A stretch of 39,151 nt of DNA from an uncultured Bacteroidaceae bacterium (GCA_905235525.1 CAJOLW010000016.1:1-39151), one strand, 5' to 3'; counted from the first letter of the stretch, positions 7,293 through 15,877 are shown. Numbers and translations are program-made. The notes: generated from the letters alone by a model not told the origin.

Positions 7293-9260
7293 TTAAAGTT
7301 CCCATGCCAAGTTCACATACACGTTCCGTCCCTTCTGCGGAATGTCGCACCAGTCAGCATAGGTGGAATAGCGTTTGTCGAAGATGTTTTCGATACCTGC
7401 ACGGAAGGTGAGAGCAGTCTGACGGATGGGAAGTGTGTAGGTGGCGTTGAGGTTGGCGATAGCCCAAGGAGCCGTCTTTGTTTCGCCATATTTGGGAGCA
7501 TAGTCCGTCTGACGGGCATTGCCTCGCACTTCTACTCGGGTATGCAGTCGTTTCCATGCCACATCAATGCCTGATGTGTAGGCGAAAGGTGAGATGAAAG
7601 GCAACGGGTCGCTGTCGTCATCCCGTCCTGCTGCATAAGAGATCTTGCCGTTCCATGTAAGCCAGGGTAGGGCTTGCCACTGTGCATTGAGGGATGTGTT
7701 GATGATGGTGGCATGAGAGAGGTTGCCATACACCTTCACGCCCTCAGCATCCACCGTCATGGCGGAGAGACGGTTCTCAAACTGCCCGATGATGTAGTTG
7801 CTGAAGAAGAATGCATTGGCATCGGCTCCGAGAGAGAATGTAGTAGAAGGGCGCCATGTGACGGCTCCGTTCAGTTCGATGGCACTCTCGTTCTTGAGCC
7901 GTGGGTTACCGATGTAGTCGTACTGGTCGAAGGTGTTGTTCAGGTAGTAGCCATACGCCTCTGTCACCGTGGGGGCACGGCTTCCCCATCCTGTACCGAA
8001 GGAGAGTTGCCAGTGGGAGGGTTGCCACGTGTAGATGGCAGCGATGCGTCCCGTTGTCTGCACATAGTTGTCCTTCATGTCAGGGAAGAAGACGCGTAGG
8101 GCATGGTATCCCTCTTCGTCGTTGAGTTTCTGCCACTGTTGGGCAATCTTTGCCGACACTCTTACTGTCTGCTGATGGGGCAGGGCCACGAGGTCGGTGA
8201 GTGCCACGCCTGTGTTGAGTGTGCCCACATCGGGCCATGTGACCATGTACATGGGTGCTGCACCGCCTGGATACATCGTCATGTCGGCAAACAGACGGTT
8301 GTAGTAGAGGTCATAGTTCACCTGCACATCATGGCTTCCTTTTGAAGCGGTGAGCAGACTATAGAGTCCGCTCGTCCAACTCTTGCCGGGCATATCCATG
8401 TGAATGGCTACGTCAGGACGGGTGGTGTCGTCCATGATGTGGGTGATGTGGTTATAGTAGAGTTTCGTCTCCCATGTGTTGAACACAGGGTGGTCAAACT
8501 GATGGCGATAGGCGAGCGAAGTGATGAACGCCTCGGCTTTCGACACGTCCATGTTCAGAGCAGGGTAGCCCACATCGGTGGCTCGGTCGTAGATGAAAGT
8601 GCCCTCCAGCACATCCTGCTCCGTCACCCGGAAACCGAGATTGCTGAATGCGTTCACCTTTTGAAACTGTGAGAATGACACCTTCCTGCCACCGCCCTCC
8701 TTGTAGTTGTCGGCATGGCGGAAGAAGGCACCCCCGTTAGCATAGAACCTGTTTGATGAAGTGGAGGCATCCACCCCATACACCTGCACGTGTCCGTTCG
8801 TCTCATACCCCGTTGAGGCATTCAGGTGAAAGGCGTCTCCATTGAATCCCGCCTTTCTCAGTTTCAAGTCCAGACTGCCACCGATGTTGCCCGTCGATTG
8901 CGGATTGCCGTTCAGTCCTGAGTTGAGCAGGATACTTTGCAGGTTGCCGCTCTCCACATACGAAGTCACGGGATCCATCTTGTCGGTGCAGGCATAGAAA
9001 ATCTTCATGCCGTCTATAGTGGTGGACACTCGCTCTGTTTGCATATTGTTCACCACAGGCTCCCAAGCGTAGGAACCACGTCTCACCAGATTTACGTGCG
9101 ACAGTTCTGCCAGATGCTCGTCGATGCTTGCCACCTGACCTTTCGGAGAACGTTTCCTTCCTTCCCCTGCCACCGATACCACTACCACCTCGTCAATGAG
9201 GTGTGACGAGGTGGCAACGGAGTCAGTAGAGAGTAATATTGCTAATGCTAATGCAATCAT
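7293..9260 (-). CDS. TonB-dependent outer-membrane receptor, OprC/NosA-like (putative copper)
   Basis: A 655-residue TonB-dependent receptor with a short signal sequence, a possible TonB box (LIDEVVVVSVAG, residues 21-32), a plug domain (to about residue 135) and a C-terminal barrel ending in the aromatic strand NVYVNLAWEL. The plug holds C91-T-D-K-M95 followed by DPVTSYVE. A CxxxM motif at this place is the copper-binding signature of Pseudomonas OprC, which completes its site with an HxM on the barrel. Here a barrel segment at 287-290 reads HMDM, after IMDDTTRPD, with similar spacing (about 196 residues versus about 180). Copper, or a copper chelate, is therefore the best ligand guess. It starts 29 nt after the Met/His-rich lipoprotein and shares its operator-controlled promoter. 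Confidence 0.85.
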   Translation of the reverse strand: MIALALAILLSTDSVATSSHLIDEVVVVSVAGEGRKRSPKGQVASIDEHLAELSHVNLVRRGSYAWEPVVNNMQTERVSTTIDGMKIFYACTDKMDPVTSYVESGNLQSILLNSGLNGNPQSTGNIGGSLDLKLRKAGFNGDAFHLNASTGYETNGHVQVYGVDASTSSNRFYANGGAFFRHADNYKEGGGRKVSFSQFQKVNAFSNLGFRVTEQDVLEGTFIYDRATDVGYPALNMDVSKAEAFITSLAYRHQFDHPVFNTWETKLYYNHITHIMDDTTRPDVAIHMDMPGKSWTSGLYSLLTASKGSHDVQVNYDLYYNRLFADMTMYPGGAAPMYMVTWPDVGTLNTGVALTDLVALPHQQTVRVSAKIAQQWQKLNDEEGYHALRVFFPDMKDNYVQTTGRIAAIYTWQPSHWQLSFGTGWGSRAPTVTEAYGYYLNNTFDQYDYIGNPRLKNESAIELNGAVTWRPSTTFSLGADANAFFFSNYIIGQFENRLSAMTVDAEGVKVYGNLSHATIINTSLNAQWQALPWLTWNGKISYAAGRDDDSDPLPFISPFAYTSGIDVAWKRLHTRVEVRGNARQTDYAPKYGETKTAPWAIANLNATYTLPIRQTALTFRAGIENIFDKRYSTYADWCDIPQKGRNVYVNLAWEL

Positions 9261-9289
9261 GATGAAGTTTTTTGTTGTCTGTCGCTCAC

Positions 9290-10237
9290 TTAGAGTGTTA
9301 CATCCCAGAAGAGCGAACTGTATCCGTCTTTCAGGTCATCTCCTCCTGCCACGACATCTCCTTTGGTGTCCTTTACCGTCAGGTGGATGCGCCACAAGCC
9401 TGTCATGGTCAAGTTGATGATGCCTTGATAACTGCCGTCCTTTTGCCTGACGAGGGACGTGTTGTCGGGCGAGGTGTGGTTGCCCATGTCGGGCATGCGT
9501 GGGTCGATTTCAATGGTGAATTCCTCTTTTGCCAATCCAAAGGATGCAGTGCGATCCTCGCCCGGCACAGACACGTATGCCTCGATGGTGTTCTTACCCG
9601 TTTCGAAGTCTGTCGGATTGACGATGGAAAGGTAGTAGGTCTTGTCGTTCGCCTTGAACGACTTCACCCATTCCTGACCCTCAGGCAGGGCGTCCACCAT
9701 GATGGCGGTCTTCTCTACTTGTGCGGAACTTCCCAGCACTTCCACGTCATATGAAAGCACCCAATCGCCTGCTTCGCTTGTCGGCATGCTGAACGACACC
9801 CAGCCACGCTGCACAGCCAAATAACTATCGTTGAAACTTTCTATACCTTCTGAGGCAGGTGAACTGTGGTACATGTCCATCTTCACCATGTGCATGAGTG
9901 GTGTCAGGTTCTTGATATTGAATTTTTTAATATAATTACCCGAAATTTTCTTTGTGGCTACAAAGTAAATCTCGTTATACCCTGTATGGAAAGACCCTGA
10001 TTGGGAGTAAGCCCACACATTGTATTTCCCGTCCACCTCAATGGAGAGTTCAGGGATGATTTTAACTGTCTGCAAGAACTTGTACACCTGTAGTGCTTCT
10101 TCTGCCGAGCAGCAATCCACATCGTCCGTGATGGTTATACCGTCAATCACAATGCCATTTTCATCATCGTTACTGTTGCATGATGAGAGCCCCAGCGTTA
10201 CTGCCGCTAAAAACAATGCTAATACCTTTAGTTTCAT
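9290..10237 (-). CDS. Met/His-rich lipoprotein with YtkA/FixH-like C-terminal domain
   Basis: A 315-residue predicted lipoprotein; the lipobox LGLSSC places the lipidated Cys at residue 20. The start at 10237 is chosen because it gives this signal; a longer frame would add 17 unlikely residues. Two Met/His clusters stand out: LMHMVKMDMYH (114-124) and PRMPDMGNHTSP (247-258). The second lies in a segment ending INLTMTGLWRIHLTVKD, typical of YtkA/FixH-like beta-sandwich domains, which in several families bind copper. A CC pair lies at 42-43. It is the first gene of a two-gene unit with the OprC-like receptor. It likely hands metal to, or captures metal for, the receptor at the outer membrane. 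Metal binding is inferred from residue content and the neighbour. Confidence 0.78.
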   Translation of the reverse strand: MKLKVLALFLAAVTLGLSSCNSNDDENGIVIDGITITDDVDCCSAEEALQVYKFLQTVKIIPELSIEVDGKYNVWAYSQSGSFHTGYNEIYFVATKKISGNYIKKFNIKNLTPLMHMVKMDMYHSSPASEGIESFNDSYLAVQRGWVSFSMPTSEAGDWVLSYDVEVLGSSAQVEKTAIMVDALPEGQEWVKSFKANDKTYYLSIVNPTDFETGKNTIEAYVSVPGEDRTASFGLAKEEFTIEIDPRMPDMGNHTSPDNTSLVRQKDGSYQGIINLTMTGLWRIHLTVKDTKGDVVAGGDDLKDGYSSLFWDVTL

Positions 10238-10296
10238 TTTCTTTAAGTTTTTTGTCGTGAATATTTTCGTTATCGTTATCGATTCCATTTTCGGTG

Positions 10297-10365
10297 CAAA
10301 GGTACGGACATTTCATTACCCCCGAAATACCCTTCATGCGCTATTATTGTACCACAAACAGGGTA
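10297..10365 (-). promoter_or_regulatory. Promoter and double TACC-N8-GGTA operator (site A) of the lipoprotein-receptor unit
   Basis: Read on the minus strand: distal site TACCCTGTTTGTGGTA (10365-10350), proximal site TAGCGCATGAAGGGTA (10343-10328), 23 nt, then -7 box TACCTTTG (10304-10297). The two sites are 22 bp apart. No TTTG -33 element is present, as expected for an activator-dependent promoter. The operator fills the gap between the desulfidase stop codon (10372) and this promoter. Confidence 0.75.
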
Positions 10366-10371
10366 GGGGAC

Positions 10372-11643
10372 TTATTTCCCCCGCATAATATCCACAATCA
10401 CTCTTTCTGTTTCCACCATACCAGGTGAAGCGATAAGCCCCATGTTGCGCATGGTCTCTTCGGGAGTGTGACCGTTAATGCCGTGCTCTTTTTCGATACC
10501 TATACCTTGCAATGCCAGTGCTACTGACTGGTAGGCTGCATCCACTGCCACCACGCCCTTCATCGTGCATCCATGATTGCCTCCGTCGCAAATCATACCT
10601 GTGATGCTTGATGCCATGTTTTGAATGGTGAGAATGAGGTTCTTGAGCGAACCGCCTTTCAGCATTGTCAAACCGCATGCCATCCCTGTACCTGCTGCTA
10701 TGGCACATCCACAAAAGGCAGATAATTTACCTGAATACTCCTTGATGTACATGCACACCAGATAACTGAGTGCTGTGGCACGAAGCAGTTGCTCTTCTGT
10801 GTATCCGTTCACCTTCCATGAAGCATAGAGGGGAAGAGTGGCGATGATGCCATGTGCACCACTGCCCGTGATGCTCATGGCAGGACGTGACAATCCCAGT
10901 ACACGTGCCTCAATAGCGGCATTGCAGAGCAGGGATGCTGATGCTTGTTCGTCATCAGAGATGACACGTTCTCCGTTTCTTTTATATAAATAATGTGCAA
11001 ACGCCGTCCTTCGGTTCTTGAGTGCCTGTTCGAAGAGGGCAAGATTGAGTTCGTAAGCCTGACGGATGAAAAGAATCTCCTCCAGGGGGACACGCTGTAC
11101 ATAGTGGAGGAGTTGGCGAAGCGTGTAGCGATGGATGATGGGTGTCGGTCTTCCTTCGTCCTGCATGTAGGCATCTGCTTTCTCGAAAATGATCTGACCA
11201 TCTTTTGTGATTTGTGTGATATTGGTGTGTGCGTCGCGGATGGTTACGCAAGCCACTCCCTCATGCGTTGTCACTTCAGCAAAGATATAGATGCGGCTGC
11301 TGACTTCTCCCAACTCCACCTTCACCTTGCCTGCTTTCACAAGCGTGAGAGCCTTTTGGTTATGGTGAGGTTTTACCCCTTCCAGACACTCCAGCCCTTT
11401 GCTGGCATCGGCAACCACCCAGCCGAGGGCTGCTGCGTGTTCATTGCCCACTTCGTGGCTGTTAGGAATGCCGCAAGTGAAGGCATTCTTGTACATGCCG
11501 CTGTTTAGTACCAGGCGAATCTTTTTCAGTTCACCTGTTATATGTTCCTTCGCCTTTGCTACGGCAAAGGCAATCGCTCCGGGCTCCGTCACACCAAGGG
11601 CGGGGCGCATGTCACCTCGTATCAGTTTTGTCAGTTCCTTCAT
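10372..11643 (-). CDS. cyuA: L-cysteine desulfidase of the UPF0597/CyuA (YhaM) family
   Basis: A 423-residue cytoplasmic protein of the UPF0597 family, related to the serine dehydratase alpha chain. Members such as CyuA use a [4Fe-4S] cluster to split L-cysteine into sulfide, ammonia and pyruvate. Family marks are GVTEPGAIAFAVAKA (18-32), NSGMYKNAFTCGIPNS (about 48-63), SGKLSAFCGCAIAAGTGMACG (about 298-318), and TGMICDGGNHGCTMKG, which supply the cluster cysteines. It overlaps the NhaC-family transporter by 4 nt (ATGA), so import and breakdown of one amino acid are translationally coupled. The unit is driven by the operator at 13064-13110. A serine or other beta-eliminating activity is the alternative. 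Confidence 0.85.
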   Translation of the reverse strand: MKELTKLIRGDMRPALGVTEPGAIAFAVAKAKEHITGELKKIRLVLNSGMYKNAFTCGIPNSHEVGNEHAAALGWVVADASKGLECLEGVKPHHNQKALTLVKAGKVKVELGEVSSRIYIFAEVTTHEGVACVTIRDAHTNITQITKDGQIIFEKADAYMQDEGRPTPIIHRYTLRQLLHYVQRVPLEEILFIRQAYELNLALFEQALKNRRTAFAHYLYKRNGERVISDDEQASASLLCNAAIEARVLGLSRPAMSITGSGAHGIIATLPLYASWKVNGYTEEQLLRATALSYLVCMYIKEYSGKLSAFCGCAIAAGTGMACGLTMLKGGSLKNLILTIQNMASSITGMICDGGNHGCTMKGVVAVDAAYQSVALALQGIGIEKEHGINGHTPEETMRNMGLIASPGMVETERVIVDIMRGK

Positions 11644-13028
11644 TCGTGATGTTTTTTCTCTTTATCAAAATCTCTTTGATAACCAGTGAGACACACCACC
11701 AGCATCACCGCCAGCAATGCCCACGGATAGAATGCGGTGAAGAACACATCCGTTGCCTGAATCCCAATTCCACATCCCGAGGCCTCAATGCCTTTCTGCA
11801 ACAGCAGCACACAGCCACCATAGGGCAAGACGAACGGGAAGGTACAGATGACAGTGGCAAGGAGCGTCGCGCGGCGGTAGGGGTGCAGTCCGTGCTGTTT
11901 TCCGATGCTGTTGACAAATGGCGCAACGCAGATGTTGGCAATCGTGTTCACCGCTGCAATCAGGATGCCTGCCACTGCCACCAGAGAGAAAATGGTCAGT
12001 TCAGCACTTTTTGAGGAACGGATGAAATGGGCATTCAGGTTGTTGATGATGCCATCCATTCCTCCGCTACGTATGATGAGTCCCGACAGGGACACAACCA
12101 CCATCAGGAGAATACAAATGTTTGCCATGCCTCCAATACCCTCCACGATGGCACCATTCACTTTGCCGTTCTCCACGCAGATAAGGCTGCTCAGCGTGAA
12201 AAGGTTGAGTGTCAGTCCAATGCCAACGGCAACTGCCAGCCCCACTGCAAGGGCGATAAAAATATTGATTTTTCGGAAGGAAAGCAGGATGACCACCAAG
12301 GTGGGAATGAGCAAAGCCAATCCTTGTGGATGTTCGGATGTGTTGTCCAAAACAGTGATGGACGTGGTAATATGGAATCCACCTGCAATACCATAAGCAA
12401 TCAATGCCACAACCGATGCTGTCAGTACTAAAGGCAAGCGTTTCTTGACTGTTCCTCCAATGTCGGCACATCCTTTTCCATCAGCATATTCCTGTGTGGT
12501 GGCAGCAATCACCGCCGTATCTGATACCGGGGCAATACTGTCTCCCAGTGCAGCACCCGACAGGATGGCTCCCCCCAGCAAGGTGGGGGCTGCTCCCAAG
12601 GCGATGCCGGCAGGAAAGAGCGTCAGGCTCATGGCACTGATGGTGCCAAAGCCTGAACCTGTGGAAATGGCGAACAGACCTGAAAAGAGAAACACCACCA
12701 AGGTGAACCCCGTGGCATTGATGTGCAGTTGATGAGCCGCCCATATCAGCCCCTCCACAATGTGCCCCTCCTTCAGAATGTTACCATACACCCCCACGAT
12801 GAGCCACAGCAATGTGGCAGTCATGGCGGTTTTACTACCCATGAACTCAAAGACGGTTTCCCAATAAGTTCCCTTGTCTCTGGTAAGAAAAGCCCCTGTA
12901 AGTATGGCTAATATGCCGATGCCTACTAAAAGGTTGATGTCAACCGCTCCCATAAAAGAGAGACCAATGGCCGTTCCCACAAAAAGGGCGAACGGCACAA
13001 ATGAAACAACTGCTTTCCGAGTCATCAA
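11640..13028 (-). CDS. NhaC-family transporter, probable cysteine/amino-acid importer
   Basis: A 462-residue polytopic inner-membrane protein of the NhaC/ArsB-like ion transporter superfamily. It shows about 11-12 hydrophobic helices and the family motifs STGSGFGTISAMS (about 123), GAALGDSIAPVSDTAVIAATTQ (about 158-179), and NTIANICVAPFVNSIG (about 358). NhaC proteins are annotated as Na+/H+ antiporters, but many move amino acids or dicarboxylates. Here the 4-nt overlap with a cysteine desulfidase gene points to cysteine or cystine uptake. Its promoter carries a single perfect TACC-N8-GGTA site at the position used throughout the proposed regulon. The substrate is inferred only from context. 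Confidence 0.82.
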   Translation of the reverse strand: MMTRKAVVSFVPFALFVGTAIGLSFMGAVDINLLVGIGILAILTGAFLTRDKGTYWETVFEFMGSKTAMTATLLWLIVGVYGNILKEGHIVEGLIWAAHQLHINATGFTLVVFLFSGLFAISTGSGFGTISAMSLTLFPAGIALGAAPTLLGGAILSGAALGDSIAPVSDTAVIAATTQEYADGKGCADIGGTVKKRLPLVLTASVVALIAYGIAGGFHITTSITVLDNTSEHPQGLALLIPTLVVILLSFRKINIFIALAVGLAVAVGIGLTLNLFTLSSLICVENGKVNGAIVEGIGGMANICILLMVVVSLSGLIIRSGGMDGIINNLNAHFIRSSKSAELTIFSLVAVAGILIAAVNTIANICVAPFVNSIGKQHGLHPYRRATLLATVICTFPFVLPYGGCVLLLQKGIEASGCGIGIQATDVFFTAFYPWALLAVMLVVCLTGYQRDFDKEKKHHE

Positions 13029-13063
13029 ATTAAAATGTTACCTCTTGTTTCCTAAATCAGGTA

Positions 13064-13110
13064 CAAAGGTACGGTCTTTTCAGCAGTTGTAAAATACCTT
13101 TTTCATGGTA
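13064..13110 (-). promoter_or_regulatory. Promoter and TACC-N8-GGTA operator (site B) of the transporter-desulfidase unit
   Basis: On the minus strand: TACCATGAAAAAGGTA (13110-13095), 23 nt, then TACCTTTG (13071-13064). The site is perfect. There is no second copy 22 bp upstream, and no TTTG -33 element. Confidence 0.72.
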
Positions 13111-13130
13111 GATGGATGTCTCTCCTCTTT

Positions 13131-13360
13131 TCAATTCTTTTTCGGTTTTTCACCTTCTTTCAGTTTCCGTGCCTCATAGCCGGCTCTTAACAATTGGTTG
13201 ACGGTGATTTTATCGGCATCATACTCGATGGTGACGGTTTGTTGTTGAGGTTGTATGTACATCGTCCAGCCTTTGTGACTGAAGCGTGTCTGTCTGTGCC
13301 GAGACGAAAAGTCCCAATAGCCAGAAAGTTCCTGCCAAGAGATATCATGTGTTCATCCAT
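13131..13360 (-). pseudogene. Broken small secreted protein with an HMA-like C-terminal half
   Basis: No single frame covers this gene, but pieces of one are spread over frames. An ATG lies at 13356, followed after three codons by TGA; that frame then reads a clear signal peptide (YLLAGTFWLLGLFVSAQ) and TDTLQSQRLDDVH. A neighbouring frame continues MYIQPQQQTVTIEYDADKIT then VNQLLRAGYEARKLKEG, stopping at 13131. TVTIEYDADK plus a helix ending AGYEA is the second half of a heavy-metal-associated (MerP/Atx1-like) fold; the CxxC half is missing. A promoter-like TACCTTTG precedes it at 13384-13377. I read this as a decayed or deleted metal-chaperone gene. A small intact gene with frameshift errors is the alternative. 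Confidence 0.45.
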
Positions 13361-13376
13361 GTTGTGTTTGGTGCTA

Positions 13377-13384
13377 CAAAGGTA
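13377..13384 (-). promoter_or_regulatory. -7 box upstream of the broken HMA-like gene
   Basis: CAAAGGTA on the plus strand gives TACCTTTG on the minus strand, 17 nt before the possible start at 13360. No TTTG -33 and no TACC-N8-GGTA site is found at the spacing used by the neighbouring promoters. Confidence 0.45.
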
Positions 13385-13450
13385 CGACTTTTCTTGTAAT
13401 AGTTGAGGTAAATGTCTGTTAAAGAATGCTATCTGTATATTGAAAATATA

Positions 13451-13483
13451 AAAACAGGAGCGCTTCATCGCGAAGCACCCCTG
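13451..13483 (-). terminator. Terminator downstream of the small lipoprotein gene
   Basis: On the minus strand CAGGGGTGCTTC (13483-13472) pairs with GAAGCGCTCCTG (13466-13455), with two mismatches, and is followed by TTTT. The position, about 100 nt after the lipoprotein stop codon, fits the end of the susD-lipoprotein transcript. Confidence 0.72.
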
Positions 13484-13580
13484 CTCAAATTGATGAGTTC
13501 AAATTCGTCAGTTATTTTTTAATTATGGCATTTAATTGGTTTTATTAATCTATTCTAATTAATTTATTTGACTTATATAT

Positions 13581-14075
13581 CTATTTTTTCCCAGAGAAAG
13601 TGAGGATAATGTGTGACGAGGCGTGATTGAGCGTCAACTCGTAAGTCAATTGTTTGCTTTCAACATCAACATGACCGTCGAAATGGGCAGCAAATTCAAT
13701 GACATTGCCTCGACTTGATATAGATTTGATATTGTTGGGGTAATCTTCATTGAAAGTGCCATTATTGTTCAGTTTCACGGTGAGGTCGTAACCTGTATAA
13801 ACCAATGCGCTCTCGCTTTCCCCCAGAGCGTAAGACGGAGTTTGGATAGTCACCGTACCGTCGCCGTTGTCGGTCAATGTAACCTGAGCTTCAGGGTTGT
13901 TAGGGAAAGCGAATACATTATCGATACCGTCGTTGGTCAAATAGCCCGTATGAAGGCCTTTATAGATACCTGCGGTACTTCGTGGATTATCATCATCATC
14001 ATCGTTGCTGCACGATACAAGAGTTGTACCGAATAATGTGATTGCAGCCAAGATGATTGTTTTGAAATTTCTCAT
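13581..14075 (-). CDS. Small calycin-like lipoprotein
   Basis: A 164-residue predicted lipoprotein: signal MRNFKTIILAAITLFGTTLV followed by SCSNDDDDDN, with the lipidated Cys near residue 22 and an acidic linker that in Bacteroidota favours surface export. The remainder is all-beta, with short strands and turns (AQVTLTDNGDGTVTIQTPSY, NVIEFAAHFDGHV, QLTYELTLNH), resembling the calycin-like domain family of Bacteroidales. It follows susD at 131 nt, across a strong hairpin. In SUS-type loci an extra small lipoprotein of this kind often helps bind the ligand. No specific function can be assigned. Confidence 0.75.
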   Translation of the reverse strand: MRNFKTIILAAITLFGTTLVSCSNDDDDDNPRSTAGIYKGLHTGYLTNDGIDNVFAFPNNPEAQVTLTDNGDGTVTIQTPSYALGESESALVYTGYDLTVKLNNNGTFNEDYPNNIKSISSRGNVIEFAAHFDGHVDVESKQLTYELTLNHASSHIILTFSGKK

Positions 14076-14136
14076 GAAACGTCGTGTTTTTATTTTGTAT
14101 GTTAATAAATAATGTGTTGTTGTGAGGGTATAGTAA

Positions 14137-14173
14137 GGGCTGGCACATGAGTCTGTCTATGATGTGCCAGCCC
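14137..14173. terminator. Perfect 12-bp hairpin after susD
   Basis: GGGCTGGCACAT (14137-14148) and ATGTGCCAGCCC (14162-14173) pair perfectly with a 13-nt loop. There is no long T-run on the minus strand, so it may act as a partial terminator or processing site that lowers expression of the small lipoprotein relative to susD. Confidence 0.65.
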
Positions 14174-14206
14174 CTTATATAAAACGGAAATGATTGGTCT
14201 GTTTTG

Positions 14207-15877
14207 TTAATATCCAGGATTCTGTGGCACGATGTGGAGATCTTCGCCTGTCAAGCCTGTTGGAATAGGCTGGCGGTAGTGCTTACCACGTACGTTGTCA
14301 TATTTTGCATGCAGGTGCTTATAAACTTTGGCGAAGAATGCACTGACCTCGTTGCCGTCCTTACCTGTTTTGCCAGCCTCCTTGTAGGAGTTGTCGAAGT
14401 GCTTGTAAGTGGATACTTCCTTAACGGACTTGATGTAGTCCTTCCAACGATAATGGTTGATGAGGTCGAATTGCTCGTAGGTGAACTCGTAGTCCCATTC
14501 ACGCTTGATGACATCGAGGGTGAGGTCTGCAGCATTGACTGTGGCAATGCCAGCACGGGTGCGGAGTTGGTTGAAATCGTCAACAGCCTTGTCTGCCTGT
14601 CCGAGTTGTACGAGTGCCTCAGCCTTGGTGAGGAGTACTTCCGCATAGCGAATTTCGATACGGTCGATAGAGTTGTACTTGATTTCACCATCCTCAAACT
14701 CAGAACCTTCATAACTCTGATCGACACCCTTACCGTTGAGAGGTGTATAGATGGGTGAGTAGTAGGTGTATGTATTTTTGTCTCTTGAGTTGTAGAGTTC
14801 GATGAAGTAAGTCTTGGCAAGACGCTTGTCGTTGGGCTGCTCTTTGAACCAATTGTCATAGAGGTCGTCATCTGCCACTTCTGTGTGGTTGTCTTGAAAT
14901 CCATTGCCGAATTGACCGTTCTGGAATGGGAAAGTCCATGAGCAGTGGGTCTGGTGGTTGCCCTGTTCATCCTTGCCGTCACCATCGTGGGCAATGGTGA
15001 GCAGGTGCTCGTTGTACTTGCGCTTGTTGCTCTCATATTCGCGACCGAACAATTTAGCATAGTCCGGATCGAGGCCGAGTTTGCCGCTGGTGATGACTTT
15101 GTCGGCATATTCCACAGCCTTCTCTAGGCGTGCAGGTGTAGTGGTGAAAGCGGGGTCTGTCTGGCTGTTGGCAATAGCAGAAACTTCGCTCTGAGAGAGT
15201 GGATTGTCACCCCAGAAGAGGTAGGCGCGCGCCAAGAGTCCCTGCGCTGCCTGCTTGGAGGGGGTACGTGGATCGCCATCGTAGTCCTTCAGCAGTGATT
15301 CGGCTGCGGTCAAGTCGTTGATTACTTGTGTTAACACCTTGTCAATGCTCTGCCGTTCAGTGGTGCTGCCGCCTGCTTCAGTGAAAACAGGTACTTCGCC
15401 CCATAACTGTGCGAGTTTCAGATAAGCCAGACCACGGAGAAGTTTTGCCTTACCGATGGCTGCATTGTAGCCAGTCTGTGTCACCTTGCCAGACTTCTGG
15501 GCTTCGTTGATGGCAGCGATGTCCTCGTTCAGTTCTGTGATGCCAAGGAAGAGGTGGTTGAAGATTTTTACCTGATACCATGTGCCGGGTTCCTGTTCCA
15601 GACGGCTTACCACAGGCCCTGCTTCTCCTTCTTCACCCTCGAAAGAGATGAGTTTGTTGGTGGCACTCTCAATGATAAAAGTGAATGAAGAACTGAGTGG
15701 TTGCCAATGTGAATAGACTCCGTTGACCAACGAGAGGGCGCTGGCATCGTCAGTTATTACGTTCTCTTCTGTCACTTGGTTGTTACCAGTGTTGTCATCA
15801 TCATCACTTGAACAAGATGAGAATCCTGCCAAAAGTGTAGTTGCTGCAATGGCAGCGAGTAGTAAATTCTTTTTCAT
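14207..15877 (-). CDS. SusD/RagB-family outer-membrane lipoprotein
   Basis: A 556-residue SusD-like nutrient-binding lipoprotein that closes over the SusC channel at the cell surface. The lipobox LLAGFSSCSSDDDD puts the lipidated Cys at about residue 22, followed by an acidic surface-export signal. SusD hallmarks are present: the N-terminal TPR-like helices (ALSLVNGVYSHW; AAIGKAKLLRGLAYLKLAQLWGEVPVFTE) and the C-terminal block RIEIRYAEVLLTKAEALVQL with DFNQLRTRAGI and IKREWDYEFTYEQFDLINHYRW. It lies 158 nt after susC, unusually far, and that gap contains its own operator-controlled promoter. The ligand is unknown; the shared operator with cysK and the desulfidase unit suggests a sulfur-containing compound. 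Confidence 0.93.
   Translation of the reverse strand: MKKNLLLAAIAATTLLAGFSSCSSDDDDNTGNNQVTEENVITDDASALSLVNGVYSHWQPLSSSFTFIIESATNKLISFEGEEGEAGPVVSRLEQEPGTWYQVKIFNHLFLGITELNEDIAAINEAQKSGKVTQTGYNAAIGKAKLLRGLAYLKLAQLWGEVPVFTEAGGSTTERQSIDKVLTQVINDLTAAESLLKDYDGDPRTPSKQAAQGLLARAYLFWGDNPLSQSEVSAIANSQTDPAFTTTPARLEKAVEYADKVITSGKLGLDPDYAKLFGREYESNKRKYNEHLLTIAHDGDGKDEQGNHQTHCSWTFPFQNGQFGNGFQDNHTEVADDDLYDNWFKEQPNDKRLAKTYFIELYNSRDKNTYTYYSPIYTPLNGKGVDQSYEGSEFEDGEIKYNSIDRIEIRYAEVLLTKAEALVQLGQADKAVDDFNQLRTRAGIATVNAADLTLDVIKREWDYEFTYEQFDLINHYRWKDYIKSVKEVSTYKHFDNSYKEAGKTGKDGNEVSAFFAKVYKHLHAKYDNVRGKHYRQPIPTGLTGEDLHIVPQNPGY

Noticed and set aside
10258-10280. CGTTATCGTTATCG repeat, also at 35717-35735, as a binding-site pair
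   Set aside because: Short low-complexity sequence in unrelated contexts; no consistent distance to promoters.
10372-11643. L-serine ammonia-lyase alpha subunit
   Set aside because: The length, N-terminal GVTEPGAIAFAVAKA block and cysteine pattern fit UPF0597/CyuA better, though the families are related.
12570-12600. CCCCCC...GGGGG pair inside the NhaC-family gene as a palindromic insertion
   Set aside because: It encodes conserved Gly/Ala-rich helix residues of the family (LLGGAILSGAALGDS), so it is native.
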